Below, piece by piece: positions 18,626 to 29,164 of a stretch of DNA of 64,000 nt. The position numbers and the translations under genes are program-made. The DNA lies in the NCBI GenBank assembly GCA_030447805.1, contig JAUJOE010000003.1, positions 280,727 through 344,726 of the forward strand. The letters are read 5' to 3'. The first letter of the stretch is position 1; every line of letters starts with the position of its first letter. The DNA is from Nocardioidaceae bacterium. GTDB lineage: Bacteria > Actinomycetota > Actinomycetes > Propionibacteriales > Nocardioidaceae. The notes beneath the pieces are model-generated. The model ran no database searches. It had not been told where the DNA came from and saw nothing but the letters and a program-made list of their open reading frames with translations.

Positions 18626-19494
18626 CCGAGAGCGCGCCAGGACCTGTCGAGCCGGATGACAACACTTCCTCGTCGGCGGTCACGTACGACGTGCAGGCGG
18701 GCGTCGCGACGCTCACCTTCACCCGTCCCGAGGCGATGAACAGCCTCGACACAGCCACTAAGGAACAGTTGCTTTCAGCGGTGCGGCGGGCAGCGGCGGA
18801 CGCCGAGGCGCGGTGCGTGGTGATCACCGGTACCGGCCGCGCCTTCTGCGTGGGGCAGGACCTGCGCGAGCACGTCGACAACCTGGCCGGCATGGCCTTG
18901 GAGGAGGTCTGGGCCACCGTCGATGAGCACTACACTCCCATCGCACGCGCCATCGCGACGATGCCCAAGCCCGTCGTGGCGGCAGTCAACGGCGTCGCGG
19001 CCGGCGCCGGCATGGCGATCGCCTTGGCCTGCGACTGGCGGGTGGCCGCCGACAGCGCCAGCTTCACCACGGCCTTCACCGGTGTCGGGCTCTCCTGCGA
19101 CACCGGTACGTCGTGGACGTTGCCGCGGCTGATCGGACGAGGCAAGGCGATGGAGCTGCTGCTCTGGCCGCGCAGCGTCACCGCCGCCGAGGCGCTCGAG
19201 ATCGGCTTGGTGAACTGGGTGTTCCCCGCCGACCGGCTCGCCGACGAGGTGGCTGACATCACTGGTCGGCTGGCGGCCGGCCCGACCCTTGCCTTCGCCG
19301 CGGTGAAGGAGGCGGTGCAGTACGCCGCTACGCATTCATTGGAGGAAGCATTGGCCTTCGAGAGCAAGCTGATGGCACGCACAGGGGGTTCGGCCGACCA
19401 CCGGAACGCCGTACAGTCGTTCGTCGCCAAGGAGAAGCCCACCTTCAGTGGTCACTCCGGCGGCACCGTTCGTGGTACGTCTTCCGACACGTGA
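18622..19494 (+). CDS. Enoyl-CoA hydratase/isomerase (PaaG-like)
   Basis: Crotonase-fold enzyme, 290 aa. The oxyanion hole regions are GTGRAFCVGQDLREH and AAVNGVAAGAGMAIALACDW; the late helix TGTSWTLPRLIGRGKAMELL is typical of PaaG/PaaB ring-1,2-epoxyphenylacetyl-CoA isomerases and 2-(1,2-epoxy-1,2-dihydrophenyl)acetyl-CoA isomerases. Coupling to paaX supports a role in phenylacetate or related aromatic acid catabolism. An IS3 element begins 23 bases after the stop and may have cut off downstream members of the operon. Confidence 0.85.
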   Translation: MTESAPGPVEPDDNTSSSAVTYDVQAGVATLTFTRPEAMNSLDTATKEQLLSAVRRAAADAEARCVVITGTGRAFCVGQDLREHVDNLAGMALEEVWATVDEHYTPIARAIATMPKPVVAAVNGVAAGAGMAIALACDWRVAADSASFTTAFTGVGLSCDTGTSWTLPRLIGRGKAMELLLWPRSVTAAEALEIGLVNWVFPADRLADEVADITGRLAAGPTLAFAAVKEAVQYAATHSLEEALAFESKLMARTGGSADHRNAVQSFVAKEKPTFSGHSGGTVRGTSSDT

Positions 19495-19497
19495 CGG
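19475..19497. repeat. Short repeat left of the IS element
   Basis: GTACGTCTTCCGACACGTGA plus CGG matches GTACGTCTGCCGACACGCGA plus CGG at 20885-20907 in 21 of 23 bases, in direct orientation, on the two sides of the insertion. The left copy overlaps the last codons of the hydratase gene. Confidence 0.55.
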
Positions 19498-19570
19498 CTA
19501 ACGGTCGCTCAAACCGCTGAACCACCCCGGGTTTGATGCACACCTTCTGTTTGGAAGGGATGATGCAGCC

Positions 19571-20843
<1,273 letters not shown>

Positions 20844-20942
20844 CCGGTGCGCATAAAACCCGGGGAGATTCACGCCGCCAGGTCGTACGTCTGCCGACAC
20901 GCGACGGGAAACGTACGCCGTGCGCGGTGGGGTCCCGGCAGA

Positions 20943-21758
20943 TTAGAAGTGACCGCCGATGGCGCGGACGAGCCCGCGGGGCGCGCGCACGTGTAGGTAC
21001 CGCTGCGTCGGTGAGCTGCTGAACTCCACCGTCACGCAGGCACCGGCGTGGTTGGCGTTGAACCACTGGGTCAAGGTGCCATGGCATACGCCAGCGCAGT
21101 CGAACTCCTTGATCGGCAGCTGCAGCTCCTTGGCCAGCCGCCGGGCGAAGGGGCGGTCCTTTGCGCCGTACACGTCGACGCCGTACAGCGGCGAATGGAA
21201 GGTGACGACGTAGTCGGGGTCGATCTCGTTCAGGAACGCCTTGAGGGCACGCGTCTCGGGCTCCGACGACGGTTTCGGCCCGGAGTAATACCAGCCGGTC
21301 AGCGGCTTCCAGTTGGTCGGGAAGTTGCGGTTGAGGTCGACGCCGTTGGCGTTGTGGCGCTGGTCGCGAAACACCCCGTCGGGGTTGTCTCGCGGGATCA
21401 CCCACAGGTGCACCCCCTTGACCGGGTTGCCGTCGCGCAGGTCGCCGAGCACCACCTGGCCGCCCGTCTCGTTGCCGTGCATCGAACCCAACGCGACGAC
21501 GGTGACCGCAGCGTTGGGGTCCCCGAGCTCGTAGGCTCGGATCGGGTTGTCCTTCACCGACCGACCGATGATGCGCGCCGAGACCACTGCCGGTCGGCCC
21601 TCCCCGACCACAGCGGCCCCAGCCGAAGCAACGTTGCCGCCTTGGGCTTGCTGGGTGGACGGCTGGGTGGCGCCAGCGGAGGCTGCGCCGTGGATGGCCA
21701 GTAGCGTCGCGGCTGAACTCAGCGCAAGTCCCGCGATCATCGGTCGGCTGCGGCTCAT
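20943..21758 (-). CDS. Secreted M14-family zinc carboxypeptidase
   Basis: 271 aa with a Sec signal peptide (MIAGLALSSAATLLAIHGAA SA). Zinc ligands HxxE are in SMHGNETGG, the substrate-binding NR in NANGVDLNRNFPTNW, the third zinc ligand in TFHSPLYG, and the general base Glu in VTVEFSSS. It resembles MpaA-like murein tripeptide peptidases more than pancreatic-type carboxypeptidases. The start codon overlaps the stop of tag (ATGA). Confidence 0.85.
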   Translation of the reverse strand: MSRSRPMIAGLALSSAATLLAIHGAASAGATQPSTQQAQGGNVASAGAAVVGEGRPAVVSARIIGRSVKDNPIRAYELGDPNAAVTVVALGSMHGNETGGQVVLGDLRDGNPVKGVHLWVIPRDNPDGVFRDQRHNANGVDLNRNFPTNWKPLTGWYYSGPKPSSEPETRALKAFLNEIDPDYVVTFHSPLYGVDVYGAKDRPFARRLAKELQLPIKEFDCAGVCHGTLTQWFNANHAGACVTVEFSSSPTQRYLHVRAPRGLVRAIGGHF

Positions 21759-22351
21759 GTCATTGCTCTCTCTTCTTCACATGCTGTGCGGACGCCGCAG
21801 CCGGCCAAGTGGTCGTTCACCAGGCCAGCCGCTTGCATCAGGGCGTACGTCGTCACCGGTCCAACGAAGACGAAACCTGCAGACTTCAACTCCGCAGCCA
21901 GCGCCCTCGACTCCACAGTCTGCGCTGGTACGTCGCTGAGCGCCACTGGTGCTGGTTGGAACAGCGGTGCGAACCGCCACACCAGCGCGGCCAACCCACC
22001 GTCAAGGTCCCGCGCTACCCGCGCATTCGTGATCGCCGCATCGATCTTCGCGCGGTTGCGCACGATGCCCGGGTCGGCCAGCAACCGGGTCCTATCGGCG
22101 GAGCCGAACTCCGCGACGCGGCGAATCTCGAATCCGGCGAACGCCGCCCTGAAGTTGTCCCGCTTACGCAAGATGGTCAGCCAGGAAAGGCCGGACTGGA
22201 ACGCCTCGAGAGTGAGCCGCTCGAAGAGTCCCTGGTCATCCCGGATGGCCCGACCCCACTCCGCGTCGTGGTAGCGCAGGTAGTCGGGAGCGGACAGCGC
22301 CCACGGGCACCGGGGCCGACCATCGGGGCCCGCAGGCAGCCCGCCGATCAC
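21755..22351 (-). CDS. tag: DNA-3-methyladenine glycosylase I
   Basis: 198 aa base-excision repair glycosylase removing 3-methyladenine. The N-terminal RCPWALSAPDYLRYHDAEWG with its zinc-binding Cys, the helix GLFERLTLEAFQSGLSWLTI, GFVFVGPVTTYALMQAAGLV and the C-terminal HLAGCGVRTAC are all diagnostic. The gene overlaps the DivIVA-domain gene upstream and the M14 peptidase gene downstream, forming a tight minus-strand operon. Position matches tagA (Rv1210). Confidence 0.9.
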   Translation of the reverse strand: MIGGLPAGPDGRPRCPWALSAPDYLRYHDAEWGRAIRDDQGLFERLTLEAFQSGLSWLTILRKRDNFRAAFAGFEIRRVAEFGSADRTRLLADPGIVRNRAKIDAAITNARVARDLDGGLAALVWRFAPLFQPAPVALSDVPAQTVESRALAAELKSAGFVFVGPVTTYALMQAAGLVNDHLAGCGVRTACEEERAMT

Positions 22352-22821
22352 GACGGCGGCTGGCTTGCCGCCCTGGTCCCGGCGGCGGCTTCAGTTGGTG
22401 TCGGCGCGGTGGCGTCGGCGGGCGGCGCAGCCGAGGTGCCGACGGTCGCCCCCGCGGGCGTCTCGGTGGGGACGTCAGCGGGTTCCCCGGAGGCGGTCTC
22501 AGCGGGCGTCTCAGCGGCGGGATCGGCCGGAATCTCAGCGGCGGTTCCGGCGGTCGTCGCGGCAGTGTGGTTGGTCTCGCGCGCCAACAGATCGGCCTGG
22601 ATCCGGTCCAGCAGGGCATCCACCTCGTCCATGCGATACCCCCGTACGCCGGTCGAGAGCCGCACCGCCGCGATGTCCTCAGCCGTCAACGGACGTCCGG
22701 TGGGAAGCGTCGCGTCCGGGCGGTCGTCGTACACCTCTGCCATGGCGTCGTCGCGACCCGCCACGACGACGGCGATCGCGCCGATGACCAGCACCAAGGC
22801 GACGACCCACACCCAGATCAC
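22348..22821 (-). CDS. DivIVA-domain membrane protein
   Basis: 157 aa. One N-terminal transmembrane helix (IWVWVVALVLVIGAIAVVVA), then a DivIVA-type motif DIAAVRLSTGVRGYRMDEVD ALLDRI, then a low-complexity Ala/Thr/Pro/Glu-rich tail. The DivIVA N-domain usually binds curved membrane or recruits cell-wall factors; here the protein is short and lacks a coiled coil. The equivalent gene in mycobacteria (Rv1209) is also next to tag. Confidence 0.78.
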   Translation of the reverse strand: MIWVWVVALVLVIGAIAVVVAGRDDAMAEVYDDRPDATLPTGRPLTAEDIAAVRLSTGVRGYRMDEVDALLDRIQADLLARETNHTAATTAGTAAEIPADPAAETPAETASGEPADVPTETPAGATVGTSAAPPADATAPTPTEAAAGTRAASQPPS

Positions 22822-22902
22822 GAGGTCGATCGTGCCACGCTGGGCAGCGGTCAGCGAAGCGGGTGAGCAGCGACGTGTCGCCGTCGTGGGGTGACGCAGG
22901 CG

Positions 22903-23718
22903 CTACTCCGACGGATGCGGCCGGATCGGCGCCTGACCGGACCCGACGCCTCCTCCGCTCGCGGCTCGCTCTTCCCGCGCTTGGACCATGATCGCCACCG
23001 CTTCGTCGAGGTCGTCGGTGACTCGGAGCAGATCGACGTCCTCTGAGCCGATCTTGCCGCCAGCCAAGACTGTGTCACGCAACCAGTCCCGCAGTCCTCC
23101 CCAGTACGCCGATCCGACCAAGACGATGGGGAACGACGTCACCTTGTGCGTCTGCACCAGCGTGACCGCTTCGAAGATCTCGTCGAACGTGCCGAACCCA
23201 CCCGGTAGCGCAATGAAGCCCTGCGCGTACTTCACGAACATTGTCTTTCGCGCGAAGAAGTAGCGGAAGTTGATGCCGATGTCGACCCACTCGTTGATCC
23301 CCTGCTCAAAGGGCAGCTCGATGCCCAGGCCGACCGACGTACCCCCCGCCTCAGCGGCGCCGCGGTTTGCCGCCTCCATGACTCCCGGCCCGCCGCCGGT
23401 GATCACCGCGAACCCCGATTGAGCCAGCCCGGCTCCGAGCTTGACGCCTTGGGCGTACTCCGGGTGGTCCGGTGGCGTCCGAGCCGAACCGAAGACCGAG
23501 ATCGCCGGACCGAGCTCCGCCAACGAGCCGAACCCCTCGACGAACTCCGCCTGGATGCGCAACACCCGCCACGGGTCGGTGTGCACCCACTCGCCCCGCC
23601 CGCCGTCGTCGAGCAACCGCTGGTCGGTGGTCGACTCCTCTACCTGTTGGCGACGCAAGATCAACGGTCCGCGTCGCCGCTCGGCTGGCTGGGAAGGCAT
23701 CGCTTCAGTCATGGGCAC
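22903..23718 (-). CDS. LOG-family protein (TIGR00730)
   Basis: 271 aa. The nucleotide-binding motifs SVFGSARTPPDHPEY, ITGGGPGVMEAANRGA and PGGFGTFDEIFEAVTL (PGGxGTxxE) are those of the LOG family, whose members hydrolyse nucleoside 5'-monophosphates to release the base (cytokinin activation in plants, Rv1205 in M. tuberculosis). N- and C-terminal extensions are disordered. It ends 81 bp before the start of the DivIVA gene. Confidence 0.87.
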   Translation of the reverse strand: MPMTEAMPSQPAERRRGPLILRRQQVEESTTDQRLLDDGGRGEWVHTDPWRVLRIQAEFVEGFGSLAELGPAISVFGSARTPPDHPEYAQGVKLGAGLAQSGFAVITGGGPGVMEAANRGAAEAGGTSVGLGIELPFEQGINEWVDIGINFRYFFARKTMFVKYAQGFIALPGGFGTFDEIFEAVTLVQTHKVTSFPIVLVGSAYWGGLRDWLRDTVLAGGKIGSEDVDLLRVTDDLDEAVAIMVQAREERAASGGGVGSGQAPIRPHPSE

Positions 23719-23780
23719 AACCTAGACCGTGGCGTTGGTGAAACGGCATCCCCGCCTCTCGAGACGGACGCCTCAGCGGG

Positions 23781-24866
23781 TCAGCTCAACCAGGCAGTGA
23801 GCTGGGCCAGGCAGGAGTGCAGCTGCTCCACTGGCACGCGCTCGTGCTGGGTGTGCGCCAGCTCGGGATCTCCCGGGCCGAAGTTGACGGCGGGTACGCC
23901 GAGCGCGCTGAACAGCGAAACGTCCGTCCAACCGAACTTCGGCTTGATCGGCCTTGCGTCGTGGTCCGCGCCTCCGCTGACCGCTTCGACGAAGGCTGCC
24001 GCCGCCGGCCGGTCGAGGCCGGGCAGCGCGCCAGGAGCGGCGTCGCGGACCGCGACGTCGAAGCCGTCGAACACCTCACGCAGATGGGCTGCTGCCTCGT
24101 GAACCGTCCGGTCCGGCGCGAACCGGTAGTTCACCGTGACCGTGCACGTGTCGGGGATGACGTTGCCGGCGACCCCGCCGCTGATGCCGACAGCGTTCAG
24201 GCCCTCGTGAAACCGCAGGCCATCAATGACGGGGCGGCGAGGTTCGTACGCCGTCAACCGGCCAAGGATGCCGGTCGCGCCGTGGATCGCGTTGACGCCG
24301 TTCCACGCCCGCGCGCTGTGCGCCCGCACGCCGTACGTCGACACGTCAACCCGCATCGTCCCCTGGCAACCCGCCTCCACCACGGCGTTCGACGGCTCCA
24401 TCAGCACGGCGAAGTCAGCGGTCAGCACCTCAGGGCGCACCGCCGAGATCAGCCCCAGCCCGTTGCGCTCCGCCTCCACCTCCTCGGCCTCGTAAAACAC
24501 GTAGGTGACGTCCCGGACCGGTGCAGCCACCGACGCCGCCAGCTTGAGGCCGACCGCCACCCCGCCCTTCATGTCGCACGAGCCGAGCCCGTGCAGGTAT
24601 CCGTCATCGACCCTCGACGGCAGGTTGGCGTTGACTGGGACCGTGTCGACATGACCCGCGATCACCACCCGGTCGGGCCGGCCGAGCGCCGTACGGGCGA
24701 CGAGGGAGTTGCTGTGCCGCCACAACTGCAGCCACGGTACGTCGACCAGTGCCGCCTCGATCGCGCCGCAGATGGCTTCCTCGTTGCCGCTGACCGACTC
24801 GATGTCGACAAGCGCAGCGGTGAGGTCGACGACGTCGCTGTCGAGATCGAGCGCAACGGAGGCCAC
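23781..24866 (-). CDS. dapE: Succinyl-diaminopimelate desuccinylase
   Basis: M20 metallohydrolase that removes succinate from N-succinyl-LL-2,6-diaminopimelate in lysine and cell-wall synthesis. Metal ligands: IAGHVDTVPVN, GLGSCDMKGGVA, and FYEAEEVEAE (catalytic Glu plus ligand); a dimerisation lid and a late histidine in ELAHTQHERVP. GTG 24866 is preferred over the longer track ORF as it begins VASVALDLDSD. It lies near dapD as in Rv1201c-Rv1202, although here a VOC gene is between them. Confidence 0.88.
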   Translation of the reverse strand: MASVALDLDSDVVDLTAALVDIESVSGNEEAICGAIEAALVDVPWLQLWRHSNSLVARTALGRPDRVVIAGHVDTVPVNANLPSRVDDGYLHGLGSCDMKGGVAVGLKLAASVAAPVRDVTYVFYEAEEVEAERNGLGLISAVRPEVLTADFAVLMEPSNAVVEAGCQGTMRVDVSTYGVRAHSARAWNGVNAIHGATGILGRLTAYEPRRPVIDGLRFHEGLNAVGISGGVAGNVIPDTCTVTVNYRFAPDRTVHEAAAHLREVFDGFDVAVRDAAPGALPGLDRPAAAAFVEAVSGGADHDARPIKPKFGWTDVSLFSALGVPAVNFGPGDPELAHTQHERVPVEQLHSCLAQLTAWLS

Positions 24867-25067
24867 GGCGCCATTGTGCCGAACGGCGCCTGCTCCCAAC
24901 GCGCCCGCGGCGTCGATGCGGCCGGGGCCTGTCGGTGCTCGGTCCAGCCCACCAGCAACCTTGACTAGGTGGATGGTCGTGCTCTGCGACCGTTTTCGGC
25001 CGATATCGGCAAGCCCTCACATAGTCAACATGCCGTCAGGTAGTGAAGGCGGCGGGAAAGGGTCGGC

Positions 25068-25119
25068 CGGTGAAACGGCGGCGGTGAAACGGTCGGCAAA
25101 GGCGGCGGCGGTGAAACGG
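25068..25119. repeat. Three copies of CGGTGAAACGG
   Basis: CGGTGAAACGG occurs at 25068, 25082 and 25109 in the non-coding stretch between dapE and the VOC gene, set in a GGC/GCG-rich sequence. Probably slippage in a simple sequence; no clear function. Confidence 0.5.
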
Positions 25120-25134
25120 CGGTGCAGGGGCCAG

Positions 25135-25884
25135 CTACTCCGCGGCGGTGGCTTCGGTCCCGGCCTCGGGCTCGGCTGCTGCGTCGGCTGCTGCGTCGGC
25201 TGCCGGCGTGAAGGCGCAGAACTCGTTGCCTTCCGGGTCAGCGAAGACGTGCCAGGAGATCTCGTCGTCCGGCTCCCTGAGCAGGCGAGCGCCCGCGTTG
25301 ACGAGGTCGTCGGCGAGCGCCACCGTGACGTCCCAGTGGATGCGGTTCTTCACCGTCTTCGGCTCGGGCACGGAGACGAAAGTCATCCCCTCGAAGGGGG
25401 CGCCGGGGATGTTCTCGAGCCACCACCAGCCCTTCTCTTCGTCACCGCCGAGCTCGGCACCGAAGACGTCCGCCCACCACTGGGCGATCTCCCTCGGCTC
25501 GGCCGAGTCGACACCAAGCTCATACAGCCGGTACGCCGGCAACGTGTCGGGCTCGCGCACGAACGCGCAGAACTCACCGCCTTCGGGGTCGACGAGCACA
25601 GTCCACGGCCGCTCGTATTCAGCTGCTGGCTCACGGACCTGCGCCCCGAGCTCCACGAGCTCGTCGACCGAACCAGCGTGCACGTCGATGTGCACGCGGT
25701 GCTTCACGGTCTTGGCCTCGGGTACGACGTTCATCCAGACCTTCTGCTCCGGCGTCTCGCCGACGAGGCGGCCGGCCGCACCGTCCGGCTCGAATGACAG
25801 ACCAAGCGCGCCCGCCCAGAAGCGACCCAGGGCTTCGCCCCCGGTCGTGTCGATGCACAGGTCCTTGTAGCGCGCGATGGCCAT
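25135..25884 (-). CDS. Two-domain VOC (glyoxalase-like) protein
   Basis: About 249 aa with two tandem vicinal-oxygen-chelate domains: RYKDLCIDTTGGEALGRFWA ... VLVDPEGGEFCAFV, then YELGVDSAEPREIAQWWADV ... VFADPEGNEFCAFT. An Ala/Glu-rich tail follows. The repeated DPEGxEFCAF strands supply metal ligands in active VOC enzymes. No specific substrate is suggested by neighbours. Confidence 0.85.
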   Translation of the reverse strand: MAIARYKDLCIDTTGGEALGRFWAGALGLSFEPDGAAGRLVGETPEQKVWMNVVPEAKTVKHRVHIDVHAGSVDELVELGAQVREPAAEYERPWTVLVDPEGGEFCAFVREPDTLPAYRLYELGVDSAEPREIAQWWADVFGAELGGDEEKGWWWLENIPGAPFEGMTFVSVPEPKTVKNRIHWDVTVALADDLVNAGARLLREPDDEISWHVFADPEGNEFCAFTPAADAAADAAAEPEAGTEATAAE

Positions 25885-25921
25885 ACGAGACACCCTAGGG
25901 CGGCTCGGTAGCGTGGGCTAG

Positions 25922-26875
25922 GTGACCGACGACGCCGCCCCGACCAGTGCCGGGGCGTGGGCGTGGGGGCTCGCGACGTACGACGACGCCGGAGCGTTGC
26001 TCGACGTGTGGTTTCCCGAGCCGACGCTGGGTCCACCGCCGCCGGGCTCGACGCCGCCGGACGCACTGCACTGGCTGGAGGGTCCGGACGACGTACGCCG
26101 GGTCGACCGCAGCGTCGTGCAGGTGAGCACCGACGAGGTCAGCGCCCCACCGAGCGACGTCGCCGACGTATGGCTGCGGCTGCACCTGCTGAGCTGGCGC
26201 CTCGTCAGGCCACACGAGGCCAACCTCGACGGCGTGTTCGGCCTGCTCACCAACGTGGTGTGGACCACGCTCGGCGCCTGCGCCGTCGACGGCTTCGAGT
26301 CGACGCGGCTGCGGGCTCGCGCGGCCGGTCAGCAGATCCAGGTGTACGGCGTCGACAAGTTCCCGCGGATGACCGACTACGTCGTGCCGAGCGGCGTACG
26401 CATCGCTGACGCCGACCGGGTCCGCCTCGGCGCGCATCTGGCCGCGGGCACGACGGTCATGCACGAGGGCTTCGTGAACTTCAACGCCGGCACGCTCGGC
26501 GCCTCGATGGTGGAAGGCCGGATCAGCGCCGGCGTCGTCGTGGGTGACGGGTCCGACATCGGCGGGGGCGCGTCGATCATGGGGACGTTGTCAGGTGGCG
26601 GCACGGAGGTCATCTCGATCGGCCGGAGATGCCTGCTGGGCGCCAACGCCGGCGTGGGGATCTCCCTCGGTGACGACTGCGTGGTCGCGGCCGGCTGCTA
26701 CATCACCGCCGGCACCAAGCTGACCCTTCCCGACGGGTCGGTCGTGAAGGCGCGGGAGCTGTCCGGCCAGTCCGGCTGGCAGTTCTGGCAGAACAGCGTG
26801 ACGGGTGGGGTGGAGGCGCACCGCCGGGACAGCTCCGGCATCGAGCTCAACGCCAGCCTGCACAGCAATGACTAA
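25922..26875 (+). CDS. dapD: 2,3,4,5-tetrahydropyridine-2,6-dicarboxylate N-succinyltransferase
   Basis: 317 aa actinobacterial-type DapD that transfers succinate from succinyl-CoA in the succinylase branch of diaminopimelate synthesis. The N-terminal globular domain is followed by a left-handed beta-helix with hexapeptide repeats ([57 protein letters not shown]). It begins with GTG 25922, divergent from the VOC gene with a 37-bp gap. Together with dapE and dapC in this window most of the branch is present. Confidence 0.92.
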   Translation: MTDDAAPTSAGAWAWGLATYDDAGALLDVWFPEPTLGPPPPGSTPPDALHWLEGPDDVRRVDRSVVQVSTDEVSAPPSDVADVWLRLHLLSWRLVRPHEANLDGVFGLLTNVVWTTLGACAVDGFESTRLRARAAGQQIQVYGVDKFPRMTDYVVPSGVRIADADRVRLGAHLAAGTTVMHEGFVNFNAGTLGASMVEGRISAGVVVGDGSDIGGGASIMGTLSGGGTEVISIGRRCLLGANAGVGISLGDDCVVAAGCYITAGTKLTLPDGSVVKARELSGQSGWQFWQNSVTGGVEAHRRDSSGIELNASLHSND

Positions 26876-27845
26876 GGGTACGGCGATCGCTGCCGTGGCT
26901 GCGCTGGCGGTGACGGGACTGGTCGTCGGCGGGATCTACTTCGCCCTGGACACTGGCCTGGGGCCGCTCCCCGACCCCGAGTCGTGCACCGCCACCGTCG
27001 ACGCGCACGCCGTTGCCATGTCGACCGAGCAGGCGGAGAACGCCTCGATCATCGCCGCCGTCGCCGAACGGCGAGGACTGCCGGCGCGCGCCGTCTCGAT
27101 CGCGATCGCGACGGCGTACCAGGAGTCGAAGCTGCAGAACCTCGACTTCGGCGACCGGGACTCCCTCGGCCTGTTCCAGCAACGGCCGAGCCAGGGCTGG
27201 GGCACCCGCGAGCAGATCCTCGACCCCTACTACGCCGCGAACGCCTTCTACGACGCCCTGGTTCAGGTCGACGGCTACCGCGACATGCCGATCACCGAGG
27301 CCGCGCAGGCGGTGCAGCGCTCCGCCTTCCCCGACGCGTACGCCGACCACGAGCTCGACGGGCGCACCATCGCCAGCGCGATGGCGGGCTACAGCAGGGC
27401 AGCCTTCTCGTGCGTGGTCTTCCGCGACGACGTGAGCGCGCAGGATCCACGCGCCGACGGGCTCACGCCTCGCGCGGCCGCCGTACGCCAAGACATGGCG
27501 AAGTCCTTCGGTGACCTGCCCCTCGGTGGCTTCCAGCCAGGAGGCGTGACGAGCGGGCACATGGCTGGCTCGAGCCACTACGACGGCCGGGCGCTCGACG
27601 TGTTCTTTCGGCCGATCAACGCCGAGAACCGCAGGCGCGGCTGGGTCCTGGCCCACTACCTCGTCGCGAACGCCGACCGGCTGTCGCTTGCCCACGTGAT
27701 CTTCGACGGCAAGATCTGGACCGCTGGTACGCCGTCGGAGGAAGGCTGGCGGCCATTCAACCCGTCGGGGCTCACCGGCGACGAGAGCCCGGAGACGCTG
27801 GCGATCCTCGAGCACCGCGACCACGTGCACGTCGACGTCGACTGA
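26868..27845 (+). CDS. Membrane-anchored two-domain murein hydrolase (lytic transglycosylase-like plus LAS peptidase-like)
   Basis: 325 aa. A signal/anchor helix ([20 protein letters not shown]) is followed by a lysozyme-like segment ([20 protein letters not shown] with candidate catalytic Glu; [14 protein letters not shown]), then a C-terminal LAS-type zinc-peptidase domain: [14 protein letters not shown] fits SxHxxGxAxD, and [10 protein letters not shown] gives the HxH ligand pair. ATG 26868 overlaps the dapD stop by 8 bases, so it is co-translated with a peptidoglycan precursor gene. Activity of either domain is inferred, not shown. Confidence 0.78.
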   Translation: MTKGTAIAAVAALAVTGLVVGGIYFALDTGLGPLPDPESCTATVDAHAVAMSTEQAENASIIAAVAERRGLPARAVSIAIATAYQESKLQNLDFGDRDSLGLFQQRPSQGWGTREQILDPYYAANAFYDALVQVDGYRDMPITEAAQAVQRSAFPDAYADHELDGRTIASAMAGYSRAAFSCVVFRDDVSAQDPRADGLTPRAAAVRQDMAKSFGDLPLGGFQPGGVTSGHMAGSSHYDGRALDVFFRPINAENRRRGWVLAHYLVANADRLSLAHVIFDGKIWTAGTPSEEGWRPFNPSGLTGDESPETLAILEHRDHVHVDVD

Positions 27846-27863
27846 CCCGACGTGTGACAGCCG

Positions 27864-27901
27864 GCCTAGCGTCACCCAGTCGGGGACAGGCAGGCCTTTT
27901 T
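27864..27901 (+). terminator. Possible intrinsic terminator after the dapD operon
   Basis: GGCCT and AGGCC flank a 24-base loop and are followed by TTTTT, the only T5 run for some distance. The stem is short, so this is a weak call. Confidence 0.35.
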
Positions 27902-28003
27902 AGCGCAATGGACGCCAACTCCTCGCGTTCCTCAGCCTCGTTCTGGCTGTAGTTGTCGAGCACTTGGAGTCCCAGTTTGAGGCCGCCAAGCGCACAGACG
28001 TTC

Positions 28004-29164
28004 TCAGCCGTGCTCTGCGAACGCCCAGTCGTCGAGGGCGTTCACACCGCCCAGTTCCAACACCGGTGCGCAATCCCCGGTGGGTTCGCAGCGCATCAGC
28101 TCATGACGATTCCTGGTCCAGGTGACGAGCAGCGCATTCCCATCGGGCTCGAAGGCGACGAAGTGTGAGTACTTTCGAGCGCCGAGATTAAGGGGCACGC
28201 CGGCTTGCCCGTCCTCAACCGTGTCGATTACTGGAGCGGTCTTACCTCGGTACGCCGCGAAGTCTCCAGTGGGCGACCACCTGATCGTCTCGGTCGGCTC
28301 GGCGGCCGGAATGGTCATTCGCTCGCGGAAGACGCCGGACTCGTCAACGTCGCCGAGTACACGTTCCGTCACCTCGCCGTACTGCCCGGGAACCGTCACC
28401 GCACCTGCAAGATCGACTTGGATGACAGGACCGGGCGCCCCCCGGACCGGCACGGGCGCTGACCCCTCGGTCAACACGTCCCAAACGAAGGGCTCGTCGA
28501 GCCAATCCACGTTGTAGAACAACCGGTCGTCCCCGTCCCATCCGAGGAACCCGACGGCCCCGGGATGGCAGCAGGAGCCCGGGATCTGCAGATCGATATG
28601 GCGTTCATGGTCGGTCTCCGGGAAGCGGTAGACCGAGATTCTCGTCGAGTCTGGTGTCGGATGAGAAAGCGCGGCGACGAGGTTCCCGCCTTGGCTGAGG
28701 CTGACGACGGCATCTTCGAGTATCGGCAGCGGCGTCAGCTCGCCGCCCAAAAGGGCATGAGACCGCGAACTTTCGCCCTTGGACTGTGAGTAGTAGTGGT
28801 CGGTCACCAGGACAGAGCCTGCTTCGGCCAGCACCTGGTCGGCCTGGGTCGGGATCTCGTCAGAACCCACCCGCAACAGGCCTTGGTGGATGTACGGCAC
28901 CTGCGGCCGGGCAGGTTGTTCGGACCGTGGTGAATCAGTCGGCGTGTTCTTCGACGACGGTGAGACGAGGCTCGTGACGGCCGTTAGCCCGAGCACCAGG
29001 ATCCCTGCGGCAGCGGCCGCAGCGAGGACGGGCCGCCTGCGCGACCTGTCCCTCGCGGCCTGGCCTTCACGCCGCAGCATCCCCAGTGGGACAGGGGGCG
29101 GCTGGGCCGCATCGGCCCGCTCCTGCAGCAGCTGGGTCAATTCACCCTCGAGAGGTTCGGTCAT
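28004..29164 (-). CDS. Membrane protein with beta-propeller-like extracytoplasmic domain, sigma factor partner
   Basis: 386 aa from ATG 29164, which overlaps the sigma factor stop (ATGA). A short cytosolic N-terminus (ELTQLLQERADAAQPPPVPL) precedes one helix (VLAAAAAAGILVLGLTAVTS). The outside part has repeated beta-rich segments typical of TolB/WD40-like propellers (LVAALSHPTPDSTRISVYRF, IRWSPTGDFAAYRGK, HFVAFEPDGNALLVTWTR). By position it is the likely membrane regulator (anti-sigma or sensor) of the adjacent sigma factor; no zinc HxxxCxxC motif is present. Confidence 0.7.
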   Translation of the reverse strand: MTEPLEGELTQLLQERADAAQPPPVPLGMLRREGQAARDRSRRRPVLAAAAAAGILVLGLTAVTSLVSPSSKNTPTDSPRSEQPARPQVPYIHQGLLRVGSDEIPTQADQVLAEAGSVLVTDHYYSQSKGESSRSHALLGGELTPLPILEDAVVSLSQGGNLVAALSHPTPDSTRISVYRFPETDHERHIDLQIPGSCCHPGAVGFLGWDGDDRLFYNVDWLDEPFVWDVLTEGSAPVPVRGAPGPVIQVDLAGAVTVPGQYGEVTERVLGDVDESGVFRERMTIPAAEPTETIRWSPTGDFAAYRGKTAPVIDTVEDGQAGVPLNLGARKYSHFVAFEPDGNALLVTWTRNRHELMRCEPTGDCAPVLELGGVNALDDWAFAEHG

